DNA from: Pseudomonas silesiensis
GTDB taxonomy: Bacteria; Pseudomonadota; Gammaproteobacteria; Pseudomonadales; Pseudomonadaceae
Direction of reading: 5' to 3'
Length of the DNA: 64,000 bases
Assembly (NCBI RefSeq): GCF_001661075.1
Contig: NZ_CP014870.1
Span: forward strand, 2,562,501 to 2,626,500
In this document: positions 43,751 through 53,110 of the stretch, piece by piece
Numbering within the stretch: position 1 is the first letter of the stretch
Layout: each line of letters opens with the position of its first letter
Notes under the pieces: model-generated
Database searches by the model: none
Seen by the model: the letters and a program-made list of their open reading frames with translations, nothing else
Told to the model about the DNA's origin: nothing
Program-made: the position numbers and the translations under genes

Positions 43751-44944
43751 TCAATTCGTGACCCGTGGTTCCCGAGGCATGCCCAGCGCCCGCTCGGCAA
43801 TGACGTTGCGTTGGATTTCGTTGCTGCCGCCGTAGATGGTGTCGGAGCGGGTGAACAGAAACAGCGACTGCAGACGGCTGAGCTGGTAAGGCGCGGCGTC
43901 GAGGATTTCCCCGGCGTCGCCCAGCACGTCCATGGCCAGTTTGCCCAGGTCGCTGTGCCAGGTGGACCAGGCCAGTTTGTAGATCATCGCTTCGCGCCCC
44001 AGATTGCCGTCTTGCGGGCCCGAAAGCATGCGCAGGGAGTTGTAGCGCAACACCTTGAGTCCGGCCCAGGCCTGGGCGATGCGCTGGCGCAGCAATGGGT
44101 CGCGGGCGGCGCCGTTGGCGCGGGCGATGCGGATGATTTCGTCGAGTTCGTTGTGGAACTGCATCTGCTGACCGAGCGTGGACACGCCGCGCTCGAAACC
44201 CAGCAGCGCCATGGCGATCTTCCAGCCATCGCCCGGTTGGCCGATCAGGTTGTCGGCATGGGTTATGGTCTGGTCGAAGAACACCTCGTTGAACTCACTG
44301 GTGCCGGTCAGTTGCTGGATCGGTTGCACGCGGATGGTGTCCTGGGCCATCGGCACCAGCAGGAACGATAAGCCGTGATGCCCTTGGCTGCCGGGCTCGG
44401 TGCGCGCCAGCACGAAACACCAGTCGGCCTCGTGGGCCAGGGAGGTCCAGACCTTCTGCCCGCTGATCAGCCAATGCTCACCCGTGGCATCCAGTTTCGC
44501 CCGGGTCTGGACGTTGGCCAGGTCAGAACCTGCGCCCGGTTCCGAATAGCCCTGGCACCAGAACTGGCTGCCATCGAGGATGCCGGGCAACAGGCGTTGC
44601 TGCTGGGCCGGGGTACCAAAGGCGGCAAGTGTCGGGCCGACCAGGCCTTCGCCGATATGGCCCATGCGCCCGGGGCCACCGGCGCGGGCATATTCCTCAT
44701 GGAAGATCACCTGCTGGCTGATGGACAGTCCCCGTCCGCCGTGTTCTTTGGCCCAGCCGACGCCTATCCAGGCACCTGCGGCCAGCGTGCGCTCCCAGGC
44801 TTTGCGCTCTTCAGGAAAGCTGTGCTCATCGCCCGGTCCACCGCGAAAGCGCAAGGGCGCAAATTCGCCGCTCAGGTGCTCGGCCATCCATTGGGCGATG
44901 TCTTCGCGGAACACTTCGTCTGCACGACTGAAACCGATTTTCAT
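43751..44944 (-). CDS. fadE30: HIP-CoA-type acyl-CoA dehydrogenase (FadE30-like)
   Basis: A 397-residue acyl-CoA dehydrogenase. GYSEPGAGSDLANV near residue 133, VWTSLAHEADWCFVLART near 165, ERGVSTLGQQ near 250 and DTIYGGSNEIQRN near 371 closely resemble mycobacterial FadE30. FadE30 starts beta-oxidation of the propionyl side chain of the HIP-CoA derivative. Gly replaces the MCAD-type catalytic Glu. The start at 44944 overlaps the stop of the upstream dehydrogenase by ATGA, and GGAGAG precedes it. The two products probably form one heteromeric enzyme. Confidence 0.83.
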   Translation of the reverse strand: MKIGFSRADEVFREDIAQWMAEHLSGEFAPLRFRGGPGDEHSFPEERKAWERTLAAGAWIGVGWAKEHGGRGLSISQQVIFHEEYARAGGPGRMGHIGEGLVGPTLAAFGTPAQQQRLLPGILDGSQFWCQGYSEPGAGSDLANVQTRAKLDATGEHWLISGQKVWTSLAHEADWCFVLARTEPGSQGHHGLSFLLVPMAQDTIRVQPIQQLTGTSEFNEVFFDQTITHADNLIGQPGDGWKIAMALLGFERGVSTLGQQMQFHNELDEIIRIARANGAARDPLLRQRIAQAWAGLKVLRYNSLRMLSGPQDGNLGREAMIYKLAWSTWHSDLGKLAMDVLGDAGEILDAAPYQLSRLQSLFLFTRSDTIYGGSNEIQRNVIAERALGMPREPRVTN

Positions 44945-46113
44945 GATTGCTCTCCCAGCAGATGTGCGGCCAGGCGCTCGCGGTGCAATGCCGGGCTGCC
45001 CAATAGGTGCTCGCCGGCGCGGGCACGTTTGAAGTACAGGTGTGGATCGTATTCCCAGGTGAAACCGACGCCGCCATGCAGCTGGATCGACTCGGCGGCG
45101 CAGTGGAAAAATGCCTCGCTGGCATGGATCTTCGCGGTGGCGGCGGCCAGCTCGAGCTCCTGGGCCACCGCTGCATCGCCGTTGGGGTCCAGGCGTTCCT
45201 GGACGACGCAGGCGGCGTAGTAGGCCGCCGACCGGGCGCATTCGACTTGCAGCATCATGTCGGCGCAGCGGTGCTTGATCGCCTGGAAGCTGGCAATGGT
45301 GCGTTTGAACTGGCGGCGTTCGGCAATGTACGCCAGGGTCAGGTCCAGGGCCTGTTGGGCGCCGCCAGTCTGCTCGGCGGCAAGGCCGATGGCAGCGATC
45401 AACAGGGTGTCACGCAACACCGCCCAGCCGTGCTCGGGGCCACACAGTCGTTGCGCATCGCTGAGCTGCACCTGACGCAGTTCAATGCGTGCCAGGCGAC
45501 GGGTCTGGTCCAGGGTTGCCAGGGGATTGCGCATCACGCCCGGCGTATCGCCCGGCAAGACGAACAGGCTGATGCCTTGTTCGCCCTGAGAACCGGGGGC
45601 TCGGGCGGCGACGATCAGCAGGTCGGCCGAGGCACCGTCGATGACCTGGGCGTACTCGCCGTCAAGCGTCCAGCCTCCCGGACGCGGTTCGGCCACGGTT
45701 TGCACACTGCACGCCTCCAGTCCGGTAACACTGGCGAAGGCAAGTGTGGCGCGGGTTCCGCCGGCGGCAATCGCCCCCAACCAGTGTTCCTGCACGGCCT
45801 CGTTGTGCCCCAGCAACAGGGCCGGAGTGGCCAGGCATGCCGTGGCGAACAGCGGTGAACCCAGCAAGTAGCGACCGCTTTGCTCCAGCAGGACCGCCAG
45901 CTCGACAAACCCCAGGCCCATGCCGCCAAAGCGCTCGGGCACCATCAGCGCCGGCCAGTACAGTTCCTGGCCGATCCGCTGCCAGACCTCGGGGTCATGA
46001 GCGTCCGGGCGGTTCATGGCGGCGCGTACGGCATGCGAGTCGCTGGCCTGGGCGAGAAAACGCTCGGCGCTGTCGCGAATCATCAGGTGTTCTTCGGTAA
46101 AAGCGAACTCCAT
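44941..46113 (-). CDS. Acyl-CoA dehydrogenase, partner of FadE30
   Basis: A 390-residue acyl-CoA dehydrogenase-fold protein. ERRQFKRTIASFQAIKH near residue 277 and IQLHGGVGFTWEYDPHLYFKRA near 348 are C-terminal family motifs. The N-terminal half lacks the SEPxAGSD loop, as in the other second subunits here (4143 and 53111). The start at 46113 begins the MEFAFTEEH domain; upstream frame sequence carries no ribosome site. It is the first gene of a two-gene minus-strand unit preceded by a degenerate box. Confidence 0.8.
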   Translation of the reverse strand: MEFAFTEEHLMIRDSAERFLAQASDSHAVRAAMNRPDAHDPEVWQRIGQELYWPALMVPERFGGMGLGFVELAVLLEQSGRYLLGSPLFATACLATPALLLGHNEAVQEHWLGAIAAGGTRATLAFASVTGLEACSVQTVAEPRPGGWTLDGEYAQVIDGASADLLIVAARAPGSQGEQGISLFVLPGDTPGVMRNPLATLDQTRRLARIELRQVQLSDAQRLCGPEHGWAVLRDTLLIAAIGLAAEQTGGAQQALDLTLAYIAERRQFKRTIASFQAIKHRCADMMLQVECARSAAYYAACVVQERLDPNGDAAVAQELELAAATAKIHASEAFFHCAAESIQLHGGVGFTWEYDPHLYFKRARAGEHLLGSPALHRERLAAHLLGEQS

Positions 46114-46173
46114 GGGGGCGGTCTCTGCAAAGCGGATGGATGCGCAAAGTCTGGGGTTCGAAGACGGTGTTCG

Positions 46174-46192
46174 AATCACTAAAACGGACTAG
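46174..46192 (-). promoter_or_regulatory. Degenerate TesR-type box for the fadE30 pair
   Basis: On the minus strand CTAGTCCGTTTTAGTGATT keeps the left half exactly, but the right half is AGTGATT instead of GACGATG. AGACTT begins 21 nt later, close to the AGCATT and AGCATC of the hsaD and MFS promoters. Confidence 0.45.
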
Positions 46193-46218
46193 GGAGATCG
46201 CCTCATCGTTCTTCGCCT

Positions 46219-46447
46219 GTAGGAGCCAGACTTGCCGGCGAACCGGCCGCCGCAGTTTATCTGTTGCACCGCGTCATCGTTCTTCGCGGGCAAGCCTCGC
46301 TCCTACAGCGAACCAGGCGCCGCGGTGTATTCGCTATGCCGCGCCATCGTTCTTCGCCTGTAGGAGCCAGGCTTGCCGGCGAACCGGTCACCGCGGTTTA
46401 TCTGCTGCACCGCGTCATCGTTCTTCGCGGGCAAGCCTCGCTCCTAC
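46219..46447. repeat. REP island 11
   Basis: Four REP cores alternate in orientation (forward, reverse, forward, reverse). They lie between the divergent boxes of the fadE30 pair and hsaC. No gene is supported. Confidence 0.9.
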
Positions 46448-46476
46448 GGGACGTCATGCTCCTGCGCCTCAGTTGC

Positions 46477-46495
46477 TTAGTCTCAACGGACGATG
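46477..46495 (+). promoter_or_regulatory. TesR-type 19-bp box in front of the hsaC-ipd operon
   Basis: TTAGTCTCAACGGACGATG has an exact GTC-N6-GACGATG core. ACAATG begins 21 nt later. The hsaC start codon is 65 nt downstream. It would control the longest operon in the window. Confidence 0.77.
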
Positions 46496-46560
46496 AAGGG
46501 GCGGGCGGCGCTTTGCACAATGCTCGCCACGAAGCCCATCCAGCCAACGAGGACCCAGGC

Positions 46561-47451
46561 ATGATCGACATTCGCGGTTTGAGCTATTTCGTCTCGCAGA
46601 TCGAAAACCTCAGCCATTGGCAGCGTTACGCCGAAGACGTGCTGGGCATGCAAGTGCACCCGGCGCCGGGCGGTGGCTTGTACGTGAAAATGGACGAACG
46701 CCCGTTTCGCATGCTGATCGTCGAAGGCAGCGAGGCGCGCTACCTGGCCTCCGGCTGGGAGCTGGCCAACGAGACGGCGTTCAAGGCAGCCCTTGAGCAC
46801 CTGAGCGCTGCCGGTATCGAATGGCAGCCGGGCACTGCCGCCGAGATCGATCAGCGCGGTGTGCAAGCGCTGGTCAAGGTCACCGACCCATCGGGCAACT
46901 GCCATGAACTGAGCTGGGGTCATCGCTCCGATTGCCTGCCGTTTGTTTCGCCTCAGGGTGTGCCGCGTTTCCTCACCGGCGACATGGGCCTGGGCCACAC
47001 CGTGCTGCCGGCGCCGAACTTCGATGCCACCCTGGCCTTCGCCAAGGACGTGCTGGGCTTCGAGCTGTCGGACATTTTCAACTTCCGTCCCGACCCGTCG
47101 GTGCCGCCGGTCCGCATTCACTTCCTGCATTGCCAGAACGCTCGTCATCACAGCCTGGCATTGGCCGAGTACCCGGTGCCGTCAGGTTGCGTGCACGTGA
47201 TGGTCGAGGTGGATTCGATGACCGAGGTGGGGCGTGCCCATGACCGTTTGCTCGCCCATGACGTGAGCCTCTCGGCGACCCTCGGCCAGCACCTCAACGA
47301 CCGCATGACCAGCTTCTACATGAAGACGCCATCCGGTTTCGATCTGGAATACGGCTTTGGCGGATTGCAAGTCGACTGGGCCGAACATTCGGCATTCGAG
47401 TTCACCCGCGTGAGCATTTGGGGGCACGACTTTTCGGTCGGCCAACGCTAA
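46561..47451 (+). CDS. hsaC: 3,4-DHSA extradiol dioxygenase
   Basis: A 296-residue two-domain type I extradiol dioxygenase (vicinal oxygen chelate fold). The iron ligands lie in the C-terminal domain: His in GLGHTVL near residue 144, His in RHHSLAL near 199, and Glu in FDLEYGFGG near 263. HsaC/TesB opens the catecholic A ring of 3,4-DHSA by meta-cleavage. ATG at 46561 follows a GAGGA site. It leads an operon that continues without large gaps through the C/D-ring genes to 56265. Confidence 0.93.
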   Translation: MIDIRGLSYFVSQIENLSHWQRYAEDVLGMQVHPAPGGGLYVKMDERPFRMLIVEGSEARYLASGWELANETAFKAALEHLSAAGIEWQPGTAAEIDQRGVQALVKVTDPSGNCHELSWGHRSDCLPFVSPQGVPRFLTGDMGLGHTVLPAPNFDATLAFAKDVLGFELSDIFNFRPDPSVPPVRIHFLHCQNARHHSLALAEYPVPSGCVHVMVEVDSMTEVGRAHDRLLAHDVSLSATLGQHLNDRMTSFYMKTPSGFDLEYGFGGLQVDWAEHSAFEFTRVSIWGHDFSVGQR

Positions 47452-47461
47452 GGAAATTGTC

Positions 47462-48340
47462 ATGATGAACAAACAACTGACAGCGGCCGATGCGGTCGCT
47501 CAATTGCGCGATGGCATGACCATCGGTTTCGGCGGCTGGGGACCACGGCGCAAGCCGATGGCGATTGTGCGCGAGATCCTGCGCTCGCCAGTCAAGGACC
47601 TGACCGTAGTCGCCTACGGCGGCCCGGAAGTGGGCATGCTGTGCGCCGCCGGCAAGGTCAAGAAGCTGGTGTTCGGTTTCGCCACCCTCGATGCCATTCC
47701 GCTGGAACCCTACTACCGCAAGGCTCGCGAAGCGGGCGAACTGGAGTTGATGGAACTGGACGAAGGCATGTTCCAGTGGGGCCTGCGCGCCGCTGGCATG
47801 CGCTTGCCGTTCCTGCCGACCCGTTGCGGCCTGGCCACCGATGTGACGCGCCTGAACCCGCAACTCAAGACTGTCCAGTCGCCCTATGCCGATGGCGAGG
47901 TACTGGTGGCGATGCCGGCACTCAATCTCGATGTTGCGTTTCTTCATGTCAACGTCGCCGACCGCCTGGGCAACTGCCTGGTGACCGGGCCCGACCCGTA
48001 TTTCGATCACCTGTTCGCCCGTGCCGCCGAGCAGTGCTTCGTCTCGTGCGAACGCCTGGAAGAACGTCTGGAGCTGAGCGCCGAGATGGCCCGTTTCAAC
48101 ACCTTCGAGCGTTACCTGGTGAAAGGCGTGGTGCATGCGCCCCTCGGTGCGCACCCGACGCTCTGCGCCCCCGACTATGGCTGGGACATGAAGCACCTCA
48201 AGGGTTATGTCGCCAGCAGCCAGGCGGAAAACGGCTGGCAGGACTATGTGCAGACCTACATCGCCGGTGGCGAGCAGGACTATCAGGCACAGAACGGCGG
48301 TGCCGACTCCATGGGCGCCTTGCCCCTTCCCGTGTTCTGA
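47462..48340 (+). CDS. ipdA: CoA-transferase family ring hydrolase, subunit A
   Basis: A 292-residue class I CoA-transferase alpha-type subunit with FGGWGPRRKPMAIVREI near residue 21 and a length equal to IpdA. With IpdB it hydrolytically opens ring C of COCHEA-CoA in characterised steroid degraders; the homologues in Comamonas are ScdL1 and ScdL2. A second ATG at 47465 is equally possible. It lies 10 nt after hsaC, and ipdB follows after 12 nt. Confidence 0.9.
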   Translation: MMNKQLTAADAVAQLRDGMTIGFGGWGPRRKPMAIVREILRSPVKDLTVVAYGGPEVGMLCAAGKVKKLVFGFATLDAIPLEPYYRKAREAGELELMELDEGMFQWGLRAAGMRLPFLPTRCGLATDVTRLNPQLKTVQSPYADGEVLVAMPALNLDVAFLHVNVADRLGNCLVTGPDPYFDHLFARAAEQCFVSCERLEERLELSAEMARFNTFERYLVKGVVHAPLGAHPTLCAPDYGWDMKHLKGYVASSQAENGWQDYVQTYIAGGEQDYQAQNGGADSMGALPLPVF

Positions 48341-48352
48341 GGATTAGCCACT

Positions 48353-49150
48353 ATGTCTGCAACCTGTGATTTTACCCTCGCGGAACTGATGATCGTCGCC
48401 GCATCCGAAGCCTGGCGCGGCAATGGTGAAGTGATTGCCTCGGGCCTTGGCGTGATTCCGCGCCTAGGTGCCAGCCTGGCCAAACTGACCCACAGCCCTG
48501 AACTGTTGATGACCGACAGCGAAGCGTTCCTGGTCGAAGAGCCTATCCCGTTGGGTCCGCGTGGCGACTACGTGCCGCGCTACTCCGGCTACATGTCATT
48601 CGAGCGGGTGTTCGAATGCGTGTGGGGCGGACGCCGCCACGCGATGATCGGGCCGACCCAGATCGACCGCTGGGGCCAGACCAACCTGTCTTGCGTCGGC
48701 GACTATCAAAAGCCCAAGACCGCGATTCTTGGCGTGCGCGGCTTGCCGGGCAACAGCATCAACCACCTCAACTCGTTCTTCGTTCCCAGCCATAACAACC
48801 GAGTGTTCGTCAGCGGTGAAGTGGACATGGTCTCCGGTGTCGGCTTCAAGGCCGAGCGCTGGCCCGAATGTACACGCCGCGATTTGATGGACATCCATTG
48901 CGTGGTCAGCGACCTGTGCGTCCTCGATTTCAATGGCCCGGAGCGTGCGGTGCAGGTGCGCTCCTTGCACCCCGGCGTGAGTTTCGAACAGGTCCAGAAC
49001 AACACCGGCTTCCCGTTGCTCAAGTCGGCGCAGTTGCACGAGACCGTGCACCCAACCCAAGAGCAGTTGGCCCTGATCCGCCGACTCGACCCCCACGATT
49101 ACCGCGCCACGGCGATCAAGGGCAACCCGCCCGGCATCCGTACGGCCTGA
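48353..49150 (+). CDS. ipdB: CoA-transferase family ring hydrolase, subunit B
   Basis: A 265-residue beta-type subunit with TLAELMIVAASEAWRGNGEVIASGLG-like opening (split here as LAELMIVAASEAW and GEVIASGLG), GPTQIDRWGQTNLS near 101 and LRGLPGNSINH-like ILGVRGLPGNSINH near 124. It completes the IpdAB heterodimer encoded immediately upstream. Its product after ring opening is a linear acyl-CoA that the downstream dehydrogenase and thiolase can degrade. Confidence 0.9.
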   Translation: MSATCDFTLAELMIVAASEAWRGNGEVIASGLGVIPRLGASLAKLTHSPELLMTDSEAFLVEEPIPLGPRGDYVPRYSGYMSFERVFECVWGGRRHAMIGPTQIDRWGQTNLSCVGDYQKPKTAILGVRGLPGNSINHLNSFFVPSHNNRVFVSGEVDMVSGVGFKAERWPECTRRDLMDIHCVVSDLCVLDFNGPERAVQVRSLHPGVSFEQVQNNTGFPLLKSAQLHETVHPTQEQLALIRRLDPHDYRATAIKGNPPGIRTA

Positions 49151-49166
49151 GGCGAGGACAGTGAAC

Positions 49167-50075
49167 ATGCACAGCAGCGAGAGTGAATTCGTCGTCCGCG
49201 AGGACAAAGCCGTCTACGAAACAGACACACCGGTGCTGTACAGCGTGGCCGAGGGGATCGCCACGTTGACGCTGAACCGGCCGACCTTCAATAACGCGCA
49301 AAACTCGCAAATGACCTACGCGCTGGACGCCGCCTTTCGCGAGGCGGTGAACGACGACAACGTCAAGGTCATCGTCCTGCGTGGGAACGGCAAACATTTC
49401 TCGGCAGGCCACGATATCGGCACGCCTGGACGCGATATCGACAAGCCGTTCGAGCGTGCACACCTGTGGTGGGACCACACCAACAAGCCCGGTGGCGAGC
49501 AGCTGTATGCCCGCGAGCAGGAGGTGTACCTGGGCATGTGCCGGCGCTGGCGTGAACTGCCCAAGCCGACCATCGCCATGGTCCAGGGCGCGTGCGTGGC
49601 GGGCGGGCTGATGCTGGCCTGGGTCTGCGATTTGATCGTCGCCAGTGATGACGCGTTCTTTCAGGATCCGGTGGTGCGCATGGGCATTCCGGGGGTGGAG
49701 TATTTTGCCCATCCCTATGAAATGAACCCGCGTATCGCCAAGGAATTCCTCTTCACCGGTGACCGCATGAGCGCCACCCGAGCCTGGCAAGTGGGCATGG
49801 TCAACCGCATGGTGCCCCGCGATGAGCTGGAGCAGGCCACCTATGCCCTGGCCGCCGGCATCGCCCGTCAGCCGCGCATGGGCCTGGCCCTGACCAAACA
49901 GGCGATCAATCACGTCGAGGACCTGCAAGGCAAGCGCACGGCGATGGATGCGGTGTTCGCCTGGCACCAGTTTGCGCATGCCCATAACGAGCTGTTGTCT
50001 GGCGACAAACTGGGCGGCTTCGATGCCAAGGGCATGGCCCGGGCCAACAAGCAGGCAGAGGACAAGAGCCAATGA
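49167..50075 (+). CDS. Enoyl-CoA hydratase/isomerase family protein
   Basis: A 302-residue crotonase-fold protein. The oxyanion-hole segments are HFSAGHDIGTP near residue 77 and QGACVAGGLMLAW near 140. A long insert (about residues 85-125) includes WWDHTNKPGGEQLYAREQ. It probably hydrates the unsaturated HIP-derived propenoyl-CoA formed by FadE30, although this role is inferred from the pathway order. GAGGA at 49154-49158 favours ATG 49167 over GTG 49161. Its stop overlaps the start of ipdC (ATGA). Confidence 0.82.
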   Translation: MHSSESEFVVREDKAVYETDTPVLYSVAEGIATLTLNRPTFNNAQNSQMTYALDAAFREAVNDDNVKVIVLRGNGKHFSAGHDIGTPGRDIDKPFERAHLWWDHTNKPGGEQLYAREQEVYLGMCRRWRELPKPTIAMVQGACVAGGLMLAWVCDLIVASDDAFFQDPVVRMGIPGVEYFAHPYEMNPRIAKEFLFTGDRMSATRAWQVGMVNRMVPRDELEQATYALAAGIARQPRMGLALTKQAINHVEDLQGKRTAMDAVFAWHQFAHAHNELLSGDKLGGFDAKGMARANKQAEDKSQ

Positions 50076-51184
50076 ACCACTGGCTGGATACGCCACTGAC
50101 CGAGGCCCTCGGTTGCCGCTACCCGATTGTGCAAACCGCCATGGGTTGGGTTGCCGATGCCAACCTGGTGATCGCCACCACCCAGGCCGGAGGCTTCGGA
50201 TTCCTGGCCGGGGCGACCATCGCGGCCGATGAGCTGGAAGGCGAAATCCGCAAGGTGATCGACGCCACCGGTGGCAGCAACTTCGGGCTCAATTTTCATA
50301 TGTTCCAGGACAACGCGGCGCAGTGTGTCGACCTGGCGATCCAGTACCGCTTGCGCGCCGTGAGCTACGGACGCGGCCCGGACAAAAAGACCATCGCGCG
50401 TTTCAAGGCGGCCAAGGTGTTGTGCATTCCCACCGTGGGCGCACTCAAACATGCATTGAAAGCTGTGGAACTGGGCGCCGACCTGATCACCATTCAGGGC
50501 GGCGAGGGCGGCGGTCATACCGGCGGTGTACCCAGTTCCATTCTGTTGCCTCAGGTCCTGGCCGCGGTCAAGGTGCCGGTGATCGCCGCCGGCGGTTATG
50601 CCACCGGTCGTGGCCTGGCCTCGGTGCTGGCTGCCGGGGGCGCCGGCATCGCCATGGGTACGCGGTTCCTCATGACCCGCGAATCGCCGACACCGGCCGC
50701 GACCCTGGAGCGCTACCTGAAGGTCAACGACCCGCAACAGGTGCGCGTGACCACGGCGGTGGATGGCATGCGCCACCGCATGATCGAAAACCGTTTTATC
50801 AATCATCTGGAGAAGGCCGGTCCGTTCGGTCGCCTGCGCATTGCCCTGGGAAGTGCCTGGCAGTGGAAGCAGCAGACCGGCATGAGCCTGGGGCACATGG
50901 CCTCGGTCTTTATCCGTGCATTGCGTGAAGACCCCTCGCAGCTGTCGCAAGTGGTGATGGCCGCCAACCAGCCGGTGTTGTTGCAGCGCTCGATGGTCGA
51001 TGGTGCCCCGGACGAGGGCATCTTGCCCAGCGGCCAGGTGGCGGCGGCCATCGGCGAATTGCTCAGTTGTCGTGAAGTCATTGAAGGCATCGCCAGCGAG
51101 GCCCAGCAATGTCTGGACGCACTCCTGACCCGCAGCCAGCCCCATCCTTCGAACCACCCCGCCAGTATTGGAGAACCCCTGTGA
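50072..51184 (+). CDS. ipdC: FMN-dependent oxidoreductase (IpdC-like)
   Basis: A 370-residue nitronate-monooxygenase-fold flavoprotein. TAMGWVADANLV near residue 23, GGEGGGHTGGVPSS near 143 (phosphate and flavin loop) and AAGGYATGRGLASVLAAGG near 170 are typical. IpdC is required in mycobacteria for introduction of the double bond before ring D opening. It overlaps the previous gene by ATGA and the next by GTGA, so translation is coupled on both sides. Confidence 0.85.
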   Translation: MNHWLDTPLTEALGCRYPIVQTAMGWVADANLVIATTQAGGFGFLAGATIAADELEGEIRKVIDATGGSNFGLNFHMFQDNAAQCVDLAIQYRLRAVSYGRGPDKKTIARFKAAKVLCIPTVGALKHALKAVELGADLITIQGGEGGGHTGGVPSSILLPQVLAAVKVPVIAAGGYATGRGLASVLAAGGAGIAMGTRFLMTRESPTPAATLERYLKVNDPQQVRVTTAVDGMRHRMIENRFINHLEKAGPFGRLRIALGSAWQWKQQTGMSLGHMASVFIRALREDPSQLSQVVMAANQPVLLQRSMVDGAPDEGILPSGQVAAAIGELLSCREVIEGIASEAQQCLDALLTRSQPHPSNHPASIGEPL

Positions 51185-51933
51185 ACCAGGCATTTACGAC
51201 ACAACTCAATCAGGGGATCGCTGAACTGGTGATCGCCAAACCTCCGGTCAACGCCCTCGACAGCCAGGAATGGCACGCTCTGGCGCGACAGATCGAAGTC
51301 CTAGGGGCCAATCCCGACGTGCGGGTGATCGTGATCCGCGCCGAAGGCCGCGGCTTTTGTGCCGGTGTCGACATCAAGGAGCTGGACAAGTATCCAGAGC
51401 GGATCGTCGAGGTCAACGCCGGTAACTACGCCACGTTCAAGGCCGTGCACCGCAACCCGGTGCCGGTGATCGTCGCGGTCCATGGTTTTGTCCTGGGCGG
51501 CGGCATCGGCATCACCGGGGCGGCAGACATTGTCGTGGCTTCTGACTGCGCGACCTTCGCCTTGCCGGAAGTCGACCGTGGCGCCATGGGCGGCGGTGCG
51601 CATTTGCAACGGCTGTTCCCGGTGCAGAAAGTCCGTTACCTGTTCTTTACCGGCGACAGCATCGGCGCCCCCGAAGCCCTGCAATACGGCTTTATCGAGC
51701 GCATCGTCAGCAAGGACCAACTGCGCGAAACCGCTTTGGGCATCGCGGCGAAAATCGCCGAGAAGAGCCCGGGCATGATCCGCATCGCCAAGGAAGCCTT
51801 GAACGGCATCGAAGACGGCAACCTGGAAGACAAATACCGCTGGGAGCAGGGCTTCACCATGCAGGCCTACAGCAGCCCGGACTCCGCGGAAACGCGCCGG
51901 GCCTTCGTCGAAAAACGCGACGCCAAGTTCTGA
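51181..51933 (+). CDS. echA20: Ring-D hydrolysing crotonase (EchA20-like)
   Basis: A 250-residue crotonase-fold protein with AEGRGFCAGVDIKEL near residue 56, VHGFVLGGGIGITGAADIV near 100 and a C-terminal domain ending VEKRDAKF. EchA20 hydrolyses the D ring of HIEC-CoA to give the IpdAB substrate COCHEA-CoA. The GTG start at 51181 has GGAG at 51170-51173 and overlaps the ipdC stop codon (GTGA). The next gene lies 9 nt downstream. Confidence 0.86.
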   Translation: MNQAFTTQLNQGIAELVIAKPPVNALDSQEWHALARQIEVLGANPDVRVIVIRAEGRGFCAGVDIKELDKYPERIVEVNAGNYATFKAVHRNPVPVIVAVHGFVLGGGIGITGAADIVVASDCATFALPEVDRGAMGGGAHLQRLFPVQKVRYLFFTGDSIGAPEALQYGFIERIVSKDQLRETALGIAAKIAEKSPGMIRIAKEALNGIEDGNLEDKYRWEQGFTMQAYSSPDSAETRRAFVEKRDAKF

Positions 51934-51942
51934 GAGAACGCC

Positions 51943-53100
51943 ATGGAACTGACTTATACCCCCAAGCAAAACGCCTTCCGCGCCGAAGTACGCGCCTGGC
52001 TGGCGGCCAACCTTCCGCGCGAACCGCTGGCCAGCTACGACACCCGGGAAGGCTTTGAGCAGCACCGCGCCTGGGAAGCGAAGCTGTTCGAGAGCCGCTG
52101 GTCGATGGTGATGTGGCCCGCCGAACTGGGCGGTCGCGGTTGCGATCTGATCGAGTGGCTGATCTTCGAAGAGGAGTACTACGGTGCCGGGGCGCCGATG
52201 CGCGTCAACCAGAACGGCCAGTTGTTGCTGGGGCCGACCCTGATGGAATTCGGCACCCCGGAACAGAAGCAGCGCTTCCTGCCACGCATGGCCGCCAGCC
52301 TGGACATGTGGGCACAAGGCTGGTCGGAACCGAATGCCGGTTCGGACATGGCAGCGATCACCAGCAAAGCCACGCTCGATGGCGATCATTACGTGATCAA
52401 CGGCCAAAAAACCTGGTCGACCCGAGCGACCTTCGCCGACTGGCTATTCGGCCTGTTCCGCAGCGAACCGGGCTCCTCGCGCCACCACGGACTGTCGTTC
52501 GTGATGGTGCCACTGAATGCGCCGGGCGTGAGTATTCGTCCGATCAAGGCTCTCAATGGCAAGGACGCCTTTGCCGAAGTGTTTTTCGACGACGTCCGCG
52601 TGCCGGTGGCCAACCGCATCGGTGCCGAAGGGCAGGGCTGGCATGTGGCAATGGCCACCGCCGGTTTTGAACGCGGGTTGCTGCTGCGTTCACCGGCGCG
52701 TTTCCAGTACACCGCACGCAAGTTGGTGGAACTGTACAAGGCCAACCGCGACAGCGCCGACCGCGATCCGGGCCTGCGTGACGCGGTGCTGGACACCTGG
52801 ATGGGCGCCGAGGCCTATGCCTTGTCGGCCTACCACACGGTCGGGCGCCTCAGCCGGGGTGAGCAGATCGGTGCCGAGTCGAGCATCAACAAGATCATCT
52901 GGTCGGAGCTCGACCTGAAAATGCACGAAACCGCCATGCGCATTCTGGGCGCCAGCGCCGAGCTGCTGCCGGATGCCGATACCGATGCTGCTGGCTGGCT
53001 GGAGGGTTTCCTGTTCGCCCAGGCCGGACCGATCTACGCCGGGACCAACGAAATCCAGCGCAATATCATTGCCGAGCGGATGCTCGGCTTGCCGAAATAA
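51943..53100 (+). CDS. Acyl-CoA dehydrogenase, C/D-ring pathway (IpdE1-like)
   Basis: A 385-residue acyl-CoA dehydrogenase with GWSEPNAGSDMAAI near residue 126, GQKTWSTRATFADWLFGL near 152 and GPIYAGTNEIQRN near 359 (Ala in the MCAD Glu position). It is paired with the following shorter dehydrogenase gene 10 nt away. By position between echA20 and fadA6, and by analogy to ScdC1/ScdC2 of Comamonas and the IpdE1/IpdE2 heterotetramer, it should dehydrogenate a C/D-ring-derived CoA ester. The exact orthology is uncertain. Confidence 0.8.
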   Translation: MELTYTPKQNAFRAEVRAWLAANLPREPLASYDTREGFEQHRAWEAKLFESRWSMVMWPAELGGRGCDLIEWLIFEEEYYGAGAPMRVNQNGQLLLGPTLMEFGTPEQKQRFLPRMAASLDMWAQGWSEPNAGSDMAAITSKATLDGDHYVINGQKTWSTRATFADWLFGLFRSEPGSSRHHGLSFVMVPLNAPGVSIRPIKALNGKDAFAEVFFDDVRVPVANRIGAEGQGWHVAMATAGFERGLLLRSPARFQYTARKLVELYKANRDSADRDPGLRDAVLDTWMGAEAYALSAYHTVGRLSRGEQIGAESSINKIIWSELDLKMHETAMRILGASAELLPDADTDAAGWLEGFLFAQAGPIYAGTNEIQRNIIAERMLGLPK

Positions 53101-53110
53101 GGAACGGGCC